Source of the DNA: an uncultured Apibacter sp.
GTDB lineage: Bacteria > Bacteroidota > Bacteroidia > Flavobacteriales > Weeksellaceae
NCBI GenBank assembly: GCA_945280365.1
Contig: CALYQD010000002.1
Coordinates: 62,001-126,000, forward strand
Length of the DNA stretch: 64,000 bases
Direction of reading: 5' to 3'
In this document: positions 1 to 9,553 of the stretch, in pieces
How positions within the stretch are numbered: the first letter of the stretch is position 1
How the letters are laid out: each line of letters begins with the position of its first letter
The notes under the pieces: generated by a model
Seen by the model: the letters and a program-made list of their open reading frames with translations, nothing else
Told to the model about the DNA's origin: nothing
Databases searched by the model: none
Position numbers and translations under genes: made by a program

Positions 1-1911
1 ATTACAGCACATATAGATCGTATTATTCCCTTTAATTTAAATATAGATACTATTCAAATACTTAACTCAAAATTAAATTTTAATAATCACATAACCAGTA
101 ATAATATAAATATAATTATTCAAAAAATCGTTAATAAAATAAATGATAAAATAACTCTGGAAAGTCTTAAATTATATAACAATTCATTAATTATATATCA
201 ACAGAATAACACTGAATATACTCACAATAATCGTAACAATTTTACTTATTTATTCGACGATATCCTTGAAATAAAAAATTTTACTATTGCTAACACACAT
301 ATACAATATGTAAACGAAAATAAAAAACCTATATTAGAGATGGGTAATATGAATTATTCCATCAATGATATCAATATAAATACGATATTTACAAATACTA
401 AAAAATACATCCCTTTTTCTTATTCTGATTATAAATTAGAGGCCGATGATATTGTGTATTCAGGTATAAAATATCATACGTTTAAAATAGGAAAAATGCT
501 TTTGAAAGATAATGAATTTCTTGCCAGTAAAATTCATATCATTCCTACTATAACTACCCCAGTATTTTCCGGATCAAACGACAGTAAAGATCTTTTTAAA
601 ATATATGTTGATTACTTAAAAATTCCTATAGTAAATTGGAATATTACTGATAATAAATTTAATTTACAGGCCCCTTTCATTGTTATCAATGAAATGAATG
701 CATCTATTTACCGAAACCCTTCAGTTAAATTAAATTCCAAAAAAATTCATTTAAATAATTACGATTTAAACACGGACATTCATATTGATAAATTTTCAAT
801 TAATAAATCTTCCTTAAACCAATACAATGCCGCTAATGGTGAACTTATCACCTCTATAAAAGACCTTAAATTACAACTCTATACCATAACTTTAGAAGAT
901 TCATCTAATGAAAATCCTTTAGATTTACCTTTTTCTTTTTCTAAATTTAATTTAACTGGAAAAAACATTTTTCATGATATGGGAAATCATACCATACATA
1001 CAAATTATCTCATGCTAACAAACTCCTCACTGTATGCAACTCATATAAAAATAAAACCTAAAAAGGAGCAGTTGGATTTGATGAAAAAAAGAGGTATTGA
1101 TGCGTACACTATAAACATTCCAAAAGTTAATATTCCAAAATTAAATTTCAAACTTACAAATCATAATATTGAATTTGCTGCCCCTCTTGTTTCATTTGAA
1201 AAAATGGATGTTACCATACACCAATTTGACCTTCCCAAAAAGTTGTATATTCCAACTTATAAATCTTTTCTAAGTGAAAAATTAAGAAAATTAAAGTTCA
1301 AATTAAATTTAAAAGAGGTTAATTTTTTAAATTCTTCTTTAACTTATGAAGAAGAATCTCTTAATAAAAAAACCGGAAAAATATTTTTTACTGATATCAA
1401 TGCAAAAGTTAAAAATATAATCGGCGGATATAAATTTTCATATTTACCCGATGTTACTATTAATTTTAAAAGTAAATTCATGAATTCCGGCAAATTAACA
1501 GCCATATGGAAATTTAACACTTTAAATAAAAATGATAATTTTATTGTAAAAGGAAGTATAGTAGGTTTGGCCGCCGAACAAATTGACAATTTTATCAAGC
1601 CTTACTTAAATATATCTTTTAAAGGATATATTAAAAAAGTATCCTTTAATTATTACGGAGACAATACGTACGGATATGGATCTTTTGGTATGGATTACAA
1701 AAATTTAAAAATAGCTTTTTATAAAAAAAACGGAAAAAAAGAAAAAAAAATGATGTCTTCACTAGCTAATTTAGCAATTAAAAAAAATTCAAAAGATTCT
1801 TTAAAAATATCGGAAATCAAAAAAGTAGAAAGAGCTAAAGATAAATCATTTTTTAATTTTATATGGAAATTAACCCTTAAAGGACTAAAAGAGACTTTAT
1901 CCATTTTTTAA
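1..1911 (+). CDS. AsmA/DUF748-like large envelope protein, 3' part only
   Basis: The reading frame is open from the first base to the TAA at 1909-1911, so the gene begins upstream of the window and the ATG at 340 is only an internal methionine. The visible 636 residues have no membrane segment and are rich in alternating polar/hydrophobic beta-type sequence with many Asn, Lys and Ile. The C-terminus has a Lys-rich stretch followed by a segment with the pattern SFFNFIWKLTLKGLKETL. This resembles the tail of long AsmA/DUF748-type proteins of Bacteroidetes, which sit in the periplasm anchored to the inner membrane and are thought to act in outer-membrane lipid or protein homeostasis. The family assignment rests on overall character and the C-terminal pattern, not on a catalytic motif, so the function is tentative. 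The partial coding status is certain. Confidence 0.75.
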   Translation: MTAHIDRIIPFNLNIDTIQILNSKLNFNNHITSNNINIIIQKIVNKINDKITLESLKLYNNSLIIYQQNNTEYTHNNRNNFTYLFDDILEIKNFTIANTHIQYVNENKKPILEMGNMNYSINDININTIFTNTKKYIPFSYSDYKLEADDIVYSGIKYHTFKIGKMLLKDNEFLASKIHIIPTITTPVFSGSNDSKDLFKIYVDYLKIPIVNWNITDNKFNLQAPFIVINEMNASIYRNPSVKLNSKKIHLNNYDLNTDIHIDKFSINKSSLNQYNAANGELITSIKDLKLQLYTITLEDSSNENPLDLPFSFSKFNLTGKNIFHDMGNHTIHTNYLMLTNSSLYATHIKIKPKKEQLDLMKKRGIDAYTINIPKVNIPKLNFKLTNHNIEFAAPLVSFEKMDVTIHQFDLPKKLYIPTYKSFLSEKLRKLKFKLNLKEVNFLNSSLTYEEESLNKKTGKIFFTDINAKVKNIIGGYKFSYLPDVTINFKSKFMNSGKLTAIWKFNTLNKNDNFIVKGSIVGLAAEQIDNFIKPYLNISFKGYIKKVSFNYYGDNTYGYGSFGMDYKNLKIAFYKKNGKKEKKMMSSLANLAIKKNSKDSLKISEIKKVERAKDKSFFNFIWKLTLKGLKETLSIF

Positions 1912-2230
1912 TTTTTCCATATTTTCAATATACAATATTCTGTATTCTTCCTTAGTTAATTGAATCATTTGCATACAACAGCTTTTATTCATAGGCTATC
2001 TATACCAGTATATAATATAAATAATTATAGACCAAATACATACTAATTTTATTTCATAAAGCAGCACAAAAGGCAATTTACACTTCTTCTTTGTAATTTG
2101 TGTAGAGACAAACAATAATCTAATCAATCTTTTTTAGATAATTATTTCATAGACATAAATTTAGTTGTAATCTTTATTTCATTACAAGGCTGAATTCCGT
2201 TTTTATGCTAAATAAATGATTTCTAATGAC
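1912..2230. other. AT-rich intergenic stretch, no gene seen
   Basis: No open frame of useful length, tRNA or convincing hairpin with a T-tract was found between the end of the AsmA-like gene and the ester-cyclase pseudogene. The sequence has the composition of eroded DNA. Confidence 0.5.
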
Positions 2231-2647
2231 TTATATCAATTTAGGTTTCGCACCTATTTGCATCAGTAAACTAAATAAATCAGGCATTCCATATTCCTTT
2301 ATAATTTACCCTTTCTCAAATTCATAGAAATTTATAACCTGTACAGGTATATGTTTTTCCGATGCAGGTACACACATAAAAGTTACAACATGAGTTCCAT
2401 TCAGTGTAAATCGTGGCAGCGCTATTATCTTCAATAATAGTTTTTTCAAAGCCCATTTAATATCAGAAAATCCACTACGCATCAATATTAAAATAATCAT
2501 ATGTTCATCAGATCCTTTTAAAGTTTCCGAACTGGTAAGAGCATAAAAGACAGCATTAGTGCTTATTAGTTCAATTGCCATTTTTTCGTCTACACTATTT
2601 ACGAATCTTACAAACTTATGTATTAACTCTTTAATTTCATTATTCAT
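2231..2647 (-). pseudogene. SnoaL-like ester cyclase (NTF2 fold), interrupted by in-frame TAA
   Basis: Reading the minus strand from the ATG at 2647-2645 gives 113 codons that end at a TAA (2308-2306). The same frame then continues for 24 more codons, IIKEYGMPDLFSLLMQIG and onward, to a second TAA at 2233-2231. The combined product matches the layout of SnoaL-like ester cyclases: an N-terminal helix, a segment LKGSDEH..MRSGFSDIKW, then FTLNGTH, then INFYEFEKG followed by IIKEYG.PDLF.LLMQIGA. The first stop sits where a Lys codon is expected (AAA to TAA). The segment around residues 65-80 (LLLKIIALPR) does not fit the family, whereas another frame there reads EDNSAAT, suggesting compensating frameshifts. 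The predicted fold is a small cytoplasmic NTF2-like protein. It is best read as a decayed gene, and an HxlR-type pseudogene lies just upstream in divergent orientation. Confidence 0.75.
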
Positions 2648-2885
2648 TTTTATTCAATTTATTTTATAAATAATGTCCTATTTTCTATTATTTTTTTATG
2701 ATTTATACTATGCAAAACTATATTCATTACAAACAAAACACAAGACGGTTTATTACTTACCATTAAGGTTAGCATCATTATTTATCAACATGTTACCGAT
2801 TCATTATTAACGTTTTTTAAGATAATTATAAGCAATTTTACCTCGAACATTATATAGAGAATAAATAGGTATAGCCATGAGAGAA

Positions 2886-2909
2886 TTAGATTTGCAAAAT
2901 CTAACTTTT
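2886..2909 (+). terminator. hairpin TTAGATTT/AAATCTAA with short T-run
   Basis: The arms TTAGATTT (2886-2893) and AAATCTAA (2897-2904) enclose a GCA loop and are followed by CTTTTC. No intact gene lies immediately upstream on the plus strand, so this may be a leftover terminator or chance. It is a weak call. Confidence 0.3.
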
Positions 2910-2950
2910 CCTACTAGGAATGTTTTTTAAACCTAATTAATGATAAATAA

Positions 2951-3157
2951 TTTTTATTGGTTCTTTGCTCTTTAAGAACAGATTTCCTGTTATATTATAA
3001 AGAATTTCAAATAGTAGTTGCCAATATTTCACACAAATCGCTAACTAACATATTAAATTACTAAAAGAAGACCATAATCTTATACTGCGTGAAGCATGAG
3101 CAGAGATACCATACATTCTTTGATGAAATGTGTAATACATTAATACCTAACATTTAG
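2951..3157 (+). pseudogene. HxlR-family winged-helix regulator, frameshifted remnant
   Basis: Three consecutive pieces in different frames together read like an HxlR transcriptional regulator. Piece 1 (from 2951) includes LLYYKEFQIVVANISHKSLTN and ILNY. Piece 2 (from 3061, shifted by one base) gives LKEDHNLILREA, a TGA, then AEIP. Piece 3 (3134-3157) gives NTLIPNI and TAG. In intact HxlR proteins the corresponding segments are R(Y/F)KEF..., ISHKMLT..L..LE.D.LI.RE.YAEIPPRVEYSLT..G..L.PI. The start and the conserved N-terminal Cys region are not recognisable. HxlR regulators are small MarR-like DNA-binding proteins often encoded divergently from the small redox or NTF2-like gene they control; here the divergent neighbour is also a pseudogene. 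The identification comes from pattern recognition across frames and should be checked by a translated search. Confidence 0.6.
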
Positions 3158-3789
3158 CAGAAGATAACTTGAATAGAAAAGCATTTTAAAGAAGCAAGGA
3201 AATAAAAAGGAAAACATTAAGATAAATTAGTGATTTTGAATACGATTTTTTTAAGCAAAAAAGTTGGCAAGAAGCTTCACTTGTTATAAAATTTTATCCA
3301 TCCTTATTTCGTAGTTGACTAAATTATTGAAAATAATAGAATACTTAAAAAAAGGAACTAATATCTAAAACATTTATAAAAAATTAAATTTTCATAAAAA
3401 TTCACAATTATTTAGTTTTAAATCAAATTATTAACTACGCACGTCTTTATTAACAATAGTCATAAAAAAACATTATAAATATTTAATTAACAATAAACAC
3501 AAATTATATAAAAAAAATTTTATTATTTTTATCATTAATTTATTTTATATTTTATTGTAATCTAAAAAATTAATCATATATATTTAACCAAATTTTAAAC
3601 TTAAATCGCACTCAATTAGGGTTTATTTTTTTTATTTACTTACAAATTATTTTATGTAATCATACAATATAAAACCACATAAAAACACTCATCCGAAACG
3701 TATAATAAAAAAATATCCTATATTATAAATAAGAATAAATTAATAAATTATTATAACTCAATTATAAAAATTATTTTAATTAACAACAC
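3158..3789. other. very AT-rich stretch without a recognisable gene
   Basis: About 630 bases between the HxlR remnant and the secreted orphan protein hold no open frame that resembles a protein and no RNA gene. Long runs of A and T suggest decayed sequence. A promoter for the following gene must lie in the last part but no TAnnTTTG box was identified with confidence. Confidence 0.5.
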
Positions 3790-4278
3790 ATGAAACAAAA
3801 ATTTTGGACTGCCGTATTATTATTATTTTCAACTTTTTATCTTTCTGCTCAAATACTAGATTTAGCAAATCTAGCTGAAGGAGAACTTGAATATGAACAA
3901 ATATTATACACTAAAAACAATGAAGTATACGGGTATATCTACTTTTTCAATCAAGGTAAAATAAATAATGAAATAGAAAAAGTAGAATATGTTATATTAG
4001 ATAAAAAATTTCACAAGATATCCAATGGCACATTTACCAGGGAGATATTCGAGTATTTGTCTAGAACTTTAACTCATTGTAATTTTATGGATAATGATTT
4101 ATTAGTAAATTACGAATTAAGTAATCCTGCTTATGATATAACAATTTGTTCCGCCAACATTATTAATATCAGAAGGAAAACTATAGATAGAGAATATTGG
4201 TATTATATTGATAGATGGAAAGATATTCCTAGAACTTATGAAAAATATATGGAAATAATTAATCCACCTATACTGTAG
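3790..4278 (+). CDS. secreted protein of unknown function (162 aa)
   Basis: I do not recognise this protein. It starts at ATG 3790 with a clear type I signal peptide: a short basic start (MKQKFW), a hydrophobic core AVLLLFSTFYL, and an SAQ cleavage site near residue 21. The mature part of about 140 residues is rich in Tyr, Asn, Glu and Ile with two Cys (in THCNF and ITICSA). It has no lipobox, repeats or known catalytic motif, and is probably a mixed alpha/beta periplasmic or exported protein. It stands alone between eroded DNA and metH. Seven consecutive C residues follow the TAG stop directly, which is unusual for this AT-rich sequence. Without a family match it may be lineage-specific. That it is a real gene is supported by the coherent signal peptide and codon use like its neighbours. 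Confidence 0.6.
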   Translation: MKQKFWTAVLLLFSTFYLSAQILDLANLAEGELEYEQILYTKNNEVYGYIYFFNQGKINNEIEKVEYVILDKKFHKISNGTFTREIFEYLSRTLTHCNFMDNDLLVNYELSNPAYDITICSANIINIRRKTIDREYWYYIDRWKDIPRTYEKYMEIINPPIL

Positions 4279-4504
4279 CCCCCCCAGAACCTTAAAAATA
4301 CAAAATTCAGAATTTTTTAGAAGATTAAAAAGTGTAAATTTTGGGGAAAGTTGGGGTTACTTTTTTCAATTTATTATAAATCTGGCAAAACGAGAATTAT
4401 AAATAATAGACACTTAATTATTTTTATTTCTAAAATTTTTTTGAATCAAAAATACAGTATTCATAATAGTTTCAAATATTCAATAAAAATGAGTACAAAA
4501 ATTG

Positions 4505-4512
4505 TAACTTTG
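4505..4512 (+). promoter_or_regulatory. -7 promoter box TAACTTTG upstream of metH (C-terminal part)
   Basis: Exact match to the Bacteroidetes consensus TAnnTTTG. It places the transcript start near 4518, which makes the TTG at 4521 an unlikely start codon and favours the ATG at 4533. Confidence 0.7.
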
Positions 4513-4532
4513 TTATTCTTTTGAATAACCCC

Positions 4533-7196
4533 ATGCGAAATACATTGAAATTATCAGGCTTAGAAGTTTTCTCTGCATATCCTGGAAGCAATTTTATAAA
4601 TATAGGCGAAAGGACAAATGTGACCGGATCGCGTAAATTTTTAAATCTTATAAAAAATGAAAGATATGATGAAGCGCTATCCATAGCACGAGATCAAGTG
4701 GAAGGAGGAGCTCAAATTATTGATGTATGCATGGATGAAGGCCTAATTGATGGTGTAAAAGCGATGACAACCTTTTTGCGTCTAGTAGCTTCCGAACCTG
4801 ATATAGCGCGAGTACCTATCGTCATTGATTCCTCCAATTGGGAAGTTATTGAAGCCGGTTTAAAAAATATTCAAGGAAAAGGAATTGTTAATTCCATAAG
4901 CCTAAAAGAAGGAGAAGAAGAATTCATAAAAAAAGCTAAAATTATTAAGCGGTACGGAGCAGCCATCATTGTAATGGCTTTTGATGAAGAAGGACAAGCA
5001 GATAATTTGGAAAAACGGAAAATAATTTCCCGTCGTTCCTATGATATACTGGTTTATCAGTTAGGTTTTAACCCATCAGATATTATTTTCGATCTTAACA
5101 TATTTCCAGTTGGAACGGGAATGAAAGAACACCGAAAAAATGCTCTTGATTTTTTTGAAGGCACTCAATGGGTAAAAGAAAATCTTCCGGGATGTTTCGT
5201 TTCCGGAGGAGTAAGCAATGTTTCTTTTTCATTTAGAGGAAATAATAAAGTACGTGAATCTATTAATGCGGCTTTTCTTTTCCATGCGATTACATACGGA
5301 CTCGATATGGGAATTGTAAACCCTACACAATTAGCTATTTATCAAGAAATAGAACCGGAATTACTACGGAGAATTGAAGACGTATTATTTGACAAAGATG
5401 AAGACGCTACAGAAAGATTGATAGAATATGCCGAAACCGTCGTACAACAAAAAGAAGAGAAAGAACATAAAATAGATGAATGGAGAACCTGGACTGTTGA
5501 AAAAAGATTGGAATTTGCTTTAATCAAAGGAATCGCAGAGTATATAGAAAAAGACGTTGAGGAGGCACGCTTGCAAGCAAATAAACCTCTCGATGTTATT
5601 GAGGGGCCTTTAATGGATGGAATGAATACTGTTGGAGAATTATTTGGTGCAGGGAAAATGTTCCTTCCACAAGTTGTTAAAACAGCAAGAGTGATGAAAA
5701 AGGCCGTAGCCTACTTGCAACCTTATATTGAAGCTGAAAAGAATGGAGATTCCCAATCTAATGGACGTATTCTTATGGCTACCGTAAAAGGAGATGTACA
5801 CGATATTGGTAAAAATATAGTTGGTGTAGTGCTCGCCTGTAATAATTATGAAATCATTGACTTAGGGGTTATGGTTCCCAAAGAAAAAATTATTGAAACC
5901 GCAATTAAAGAAAATGTAGATCTAATCGGACTTAGCGGTTTAATTACCCCTTCGTTAGATGAAATGATCAGTGTAGTAGAAGAAATGGAAAGAAGAAAAC
6001 TTTCTATCCCTATTATGATTGGCGGAGCTACCACCTCTAAAATACATACTGCTTTAAAAATTGCCCCTAAATACAGTCATACCGTTATACATGTTTTAGA
6101 CGCATCCAAATCAGTCACCGTTGCGTCATCACTGTTATCATCTCAAAGTGAAGATTTTAAGCAAAAGATTTTCGAAGAATATACCTATCTCAGAGAAGGT
6201 TATATTAATAGAAGTGCGGAAAAAGAATACTTAACCTTGGAACAAGCTCGTTCTAATAAATTTAACATTAATTGGTGCCAATATATTCCTTATAAACCTA
6301 ACGAACTTGGAATACAAGTAATTGAATCTATAAAACTGGAAGAGTTAAAAGATTACATCGATTGGCAACCATTTTTCAGAACTTGGCAACTTACCGGAAA
6401 ATATCCGGATATATTCTCAGATAAAACCATAGGCAAAGAAGCCACCAGCTTATATAATGATGCCTTGAAAATGATCGAAAAAGTAATTCATGAAAAATTA
6501 CTACAACCCAAAGCCGTATTGGGTTTATTCAAAGCAAATTCCAATACGCAAGACGATATTGAGATATATTCAAATGAAAATATTAAAATTAATACATTCA
6601 GAACTTTACGACAACAAACAAAAAAGTCAGATGGATCTCCAAATTTAGCCTTATCTGACTTTATATTACCCATAAATGAGGAAAAGACACATGATTATAT
6701 AGGTTGTTTCGTCGTAACGATATTTGGAGCAGAAGCTTTAGCAAAACAATACGAAGCCATTAATGACGATTATTCCTCTATCATGATAAAAGCTGTTTCT
6801 GACAGATTTGTAGAAGCTTTTGCCGAATATTTACATTTAAAAGTTCGTAAAGAAATTTGGGGGTATGCACCCGATGAAGCCCTGGATAATAAATTACTTT
6901 TTAAAGAAAAATATCAAGGTATACGTCCAGCTCCCGGATATCCAGCCTGTCCTGATCATTTAGAAAAATTAACAATCTGGGAATTGCTTGACGTCAATAA
7001 TACCATAGGTGTACAATTAACAGAAAGTCTCGCTATGTTTCCTGCTTCATCCATTTCAGGATATTATTTTGCCAATCCGCAATCTAAATATTTCGGTTTA
7101 GGTAAAATTACTCAAGGACAAGTAGAGGATTACGCAAAACGTAAAGAAATAAAATTAGAAGATGCTCAATATTGGCTTCAACCTAATTTAGCTTAA
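4533..7196 (+). CDS. metH: cobalamin-dependent methionine synthase, C-terminal subunit (folate, B12 and AdoMet domains)
   Basis: This carries the second, third and fourth modules of MetH. The pterin-binding domain spans roughly residues 20-280 ([14 protein letters not shown] near the start). The helical cap comes next at about 325-400, then the B12-binding Rossmann domain with DVHDIGKN, whose His (about residue 423) is the lower axial cobalt ligand, plus the GLSGL and GGATTS loops. The reactivation domain follows at about 560-887 and includes [12 protein letters not shown]. It transfers the methyl group of methyl-tetrahydrofolate to homocysteine through cobalamin, in the cytoplasm. The homocysteine-binding module is absent and is encoded separately at 21239-22237. 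The ATG at 4533 was chosen because the TTG at 4521 lies too close to the promoter box and because homologues begin MK..LKLSGLE. No cobalamin or SAM riboswitch was recognised upstream. Confidence 0.95.
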   Translation: MRNTLKLSGLEVFSAYPGSNFINIGERTNVTGSRKFLNLIKNERYDEALSIARDQVEGGAQIIDVCMDEGLIDGVKAMTTFLRLVASEPDIARVPIVIDSSNWEVIEAGLKNIQGKGIVNSISLKEGEEEFIKKAKIIKRYGAAIIVMAFDEEGQADNLEKRKIISRRSYDILVYQLGFNPSDIIFDLNIFPVGTGMKEHRKNALDFFEGTQWVKENLPGCFVSGGVSNVSFSFRGNNKVRESINAAFLFHAITYGLDMGIVNPTQLAIYQEIEPELLRRIEDVLFDKDEDATERLIEYAETVVQQKEEKEHKIDEWRTWTVEKRLEFALIKGIAEYIEKDVEEARLQANKPLDVIEGPLMDGMNTVGELFGAGKMFLPQVVKTARVMKKAVAYLQPYIEAEKNGDSQSNGRILMATVKGDVHDIGKNIVGVVLACNNYEIIDLGVMVPKEKIIETAIKENVDLIGLSGLITPSLDEMISVVEEMERRKLSIPIMIGGATTSKIHTALKIAPKYSHTVIHVLDASKSVTVASSLLSSQSEDFKQKIFEEYTYLREGYINRSAEKEYLTLEQARSNKFNINWCQYIPYKPNELGIQVIESIKLEELKDYIDWQPFFRTWQLTGKYPDIFSDKTIGKEATSLYNDALKMIEKVIHEKLLQPKAVLGLFKANSNTQDDIEIYSNENIKINTFRTLRQQTKKSDGSPNLALSDFILPINEEKTHDYIGCFVVTIFGAEALAKQYEAINDDYSSIMIKAVSDRFVEAFAEYLHLKVRKEIWGYAPDEALDNKLLFKEKYQGIRPAPGYPACPDHLEKLTIWELLDVNNTIGVQLTESLAMFPASSISGYYFANPQSKYFGLGKITQGQVEDYAKRKEIKLEDAQYWLQPNLA

Positions 7197-7382
7197 TTTA
7201 AGAACATTTAAAAGTAAGCTATAGTAATTTTAACTAGGCTTTACATTAAAAGCATTTATCATAAATTATTTTTTGTCGAAGACAAAATAACAGCATATAA
7301 AATAAATATTGACAACCATGTCTTGATTTATTATTGCTATGGTATAGTATAACAAATCGTAATTTATCTAAAAAAGAAACAA

Positions 7383-7390
7383 TACCTTTG
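7383..7390 (+). promoter_or_regulatory. -7 promoter box TACCTTTG of the two-component operon
   Basis: Exact TAnnTTTG match whose last base is only five bases before the ATG of the response regulator, implying an almost leaderless transcript. Confidence 0.65.
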
Positions 7391-7395
7391 TATAT

Positions 7396-8073
7396 ATGAA
7401 TATTCTTTTAGTTGAAGACGATTTAAGAGTTTCGGAACTAATTAAAAAGGGGCTAACTGAGCAAGGTTTTACTCTTACTTTAGCCTATGACGGCTTATCG
7501 GGAAAAAAATTACTTGCTAGCAAAGAATTTGATTTGCTGATTACTGATATTATAGTACCGAATATAAATGGAATTGAGCTATGTAAAGATATAAAAACGA
7601 TAAAACCCGAGCTACCCATTATTATGTTAACGGCTTTGGGGACTATGGACGATAAAATTGAAGGTTTTGATGCCGGAGCTGATGATTATCTGGTAAAACC
7701 TTTTGAAATGAGAGAATTAATAGCAAGAATCAAAGCGCTTTTAAAAAGATCTTTGAAAAATAAAGCGGATCTCGTCTTGAAATTTTGCGATTTGGAAATG
7801 AATTTACAAACAAAAATCGTCAAAAGAAACAATAAAGAAATAAACCTTACCCTAAAAGAATTTAAATTGCTCGAATTTCTATTGCAAAATCAAGGAAGAA
7901 TTATTTCCAGAACAGAAATTGCCGAAAAAGTGTGGAATACCCATTTTGATACAGGAACAAACTTTATAGACGTTTACATAAACTATCTAAGAAAAAAGGT
8001 GGATAAAGATTTCAACAACAAACTTATTCATACAAGATCAGGAATGGGTTTCATTCTAAAATCCGAACAATGA
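7396..8073 (+). CDS. OmpR/PhoB-family response regulator
   Basis: The receiver domain occupies residues 1-115 and has the acidic pair E7/D8 (VEDD), the phospho-acceptor Asp51 in LLITDI, the switch Thr79 in MLTA and Lys101 in YLVKPF. The winged-helix DNA-binding domain (about 125-224) ends in RSGMGFIL, typical of the OmpR family. At 225 residues it has the usual length. Its last four bases overlap the start of the histidine kinase gene (8070), so the two are translationally coupled. The metal-efflux operon begins about 120 bases after the kinase, so the likely targets are the czcBAC-like promoters in the manner of CusR/CzcR; this is inferred from position. The gene lies almost directly behind a TAnnTTTG box. 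Confidence 0.92.
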   Translation: MNILLVEDDLRVSELIKKGLTEQGFTLTLAYDGLSGKKLLASKEFDLLITDIIVPNINGIELCKDIKTIKPELPIIMLTALGTMDDKIEGFDAGADDYLVKPFEMRELIARIKALLKRSLKNKADLVLKFCDLEMNLQTKIVKRNNKEINLTLKEFKLLEFLLQNQGRIISRTEIAEKVWNTHFDTGTNFIDVYINYLRKKVDKDFNNKLIHTRSGMGFILKSEQ

Positions 8074-9440
8074 AAATCCGCACTAAAATAACCCTTCTAT
8101 TTTCACTTATTACGGCAAGTTTATTATTTATATTCGCTTCTATAATATATTATTCAGCCAAACAAAACAGAGATAAGGAATTTTACTCCTTATTAAAAAA
8201 AGAAGCAATCACAAAAGCAAATCTTTATTTCAAAGCAAAAGTACCAGCTCAAACCCTTCAACAAATCTATCATAATAATTATCAAACAATTCAAGAAGTA
8301 GAAGTCGCAATATATAACAAAAATTTTAAACTACTCTACCATGATGCCGTAGATATAGACTTTGTAAAAGAAACTCCTGAAATGATTGATAAAATCTATA
8401 ACCAAGGAGAAATACAGTTTCATCAAGGTGATTGGCAAGTAATAGGACTAGTCTATTCTTATGAAAATAACAAGTATATAATTACGGCAGCCGCTTACGA
8501 TCTATATGGATATAATGAGTTAAAATCCTTATTAAAAAATACATGTATTATTTTTATTCTTTCTATTCTTATTATATTCATTGTCGGATACTATTTTTCC
8601 AAAAAAACGCTTGAGCCGATTAAAAATTTAACGGAAAAAATGAATAAAATATCGGCACGCAAATTAAATGTAAGATTAAAAACTTCTCCTCAAAAAGATG
8701 AAATTTCGGAATTGTCAGCAACATTTAATAAAATGCTCAATCGTTTGGAAGACTCATTTGAAGCTCAAAAACATTTTGTTTCTAATATTTCCCATGAATT
8801 GCGTACGCCTATGGCAGCAATAATTGCAGAACTTGAATTATCTTTAAATAAACAAAAAACATCGGAAGAATACCGTATTGTTATTAAAAACACCTTATCT
8901 GATGCACAAAAAATCACAAAATTATCTAATAATCTTCTTGATTTAGCCAAAGCAAGTTATGACCCATCTGAAATTACTTTCAAATCTATACGAATTGATG
9001 AAATCCTTATCGATGCATGCGGTCAAGTACAACAAGCCAACACAAACTATCATACAAAATTATCCTTTGAAAATGACCAAATACATGAGAATCAGATCAT
9101 AATCAATGGAAATGAATATTTGCTAAAAATAGCCTTTATAAATTTGATGGAAAATGCTTGCAAGTTTTCCGGAGACCACCAATGCAACATATCCATTTCT
9201 TTCAATAACTCAACAATTCAACTTAAATTTTCCGATCGTGGGATCGGTATACCTGAAGAAGATATACCACATATTTTCGTACCTTTTTACAGAGGGAAAA
9301 ACAGAGGCTTTACCAATGGTAATGGTATAGGTCTTTCCTTAACTGAAAAAATTATTCAACTACATTCCGGAACCCTACAACTAACCAGTCAATTACATAA
9401 AGGAACTACTTTCATAATACAATTCACCCACTTACAGTAG
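8070..9440 (+). CDS. membrane sensor histidine kinase (HAMP-HisKA-HATPase)
   Basis: The 456-residue protein has an N-terminal membrane helix (about 8-28), a periplasmic sensor of roughly 125 residues without a recognisable fold, and a second membrane helix (about 155-176). A HAMP linker, a HisKA domain with the phosphorylated His242 in SHELRTP, and an ATP-binding domain follow. The ATP-binding domain has an N-box NACKF, a G1 box DRGIGIP, an F-box FVPFYRG and a G2 box GNGIGLSL. It pairs with the upstream response regulator through a 4-base overlap. Placement beside a heavy-metal efflux operon suggests it senses a periplasmic metal ion, as CusS and CzcS do, but the sensor region shows no obvious metal-binding cluster of Met, His or Cys. 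The ligand is therefore inferred from context only. Confidence 0.92.
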   Translation: MKIRTKITLLFSLITASLLFIFASIIYYSAKQNRDKEFYSLLKKEAITKANLYFKAKVPAQTLQQIYHNNYQTIQEVEVAIYNKNFKLLYHDAVDIDFVKETPEMIDKIYNQGEIQFHQGDWQVIGLVYSYENNKYIITAAAYDLYGYNELKSLLKNTCIIFILSILIIFIVGYYFSKKTLEPIKNLTEKMNKISARKLNVRLKTSPQKDEISELSATFNKMLNRLEDSFEAQKHFVSNISHELRTPMAAIIAELELSLNKQKTSEEYRIVIKNTLSDAQKITKLSNNLLDLAKASYDPSEITFKSIRIDEILIDACGQVQQANTNYHTKLSFENDQIHENQIIINGNEYLLKIAFINLMENACKFSGDHQCNISISFNNSTIQLKFSDRGIGIPEEDIPHIFVPFYRGKNRGFTNGNGIGLSLTEKIIQLHSGTLQLTSQLHKGTTFIIQFTHLQ

Positions 9441-9508
9441 TGATTTCTCTAATAAAATTCTAATTTTTTTTTAAAAATTTTTTAATACTCATTAACAATA
9501 AGTTACCT

Positions 9509-9516
9509 TACTTTTG
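9509..9516 (+). promoter_or_regulatory. -7 promoter box TACTTTTG of the RND efflux operon
   Basis: Exact TAnnTTTG match 38 bases before the ATG of the periplasmic adaptor gene. The efflux genes therefore appear to have their own promoter in addition to any read-through from the two-component genes. Confidence 0.65.
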
Positions 9517-9553
9517 CAAACAAAAAGTTTACAATCTGAAAAAGGTGGAGAAT

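Noticed and set aside
4279..4285. Run of seven C as a phase-variation tract
   Set aside because: It sits directly after the stop codon of the secreted protein, so slippage would not change that product, and no downstream frame is completed by it.
4279..4532. Cobalamin or SAM riboswitch upstream of metH
   Set aside because: No B12-box, no SAM-type core and no expression-platform hairpin could be found. The promoter box at 4505 would leave only a short leader.
7264..7290. Hairpin TTTTGTC-GAA-GACAAAA between metH and the response regulator as a terminator
   Set aside because: The 7 bp stem is weak and is followed by AAAATAACA instead of a T-run. It could be chance in AT-rich DNA.
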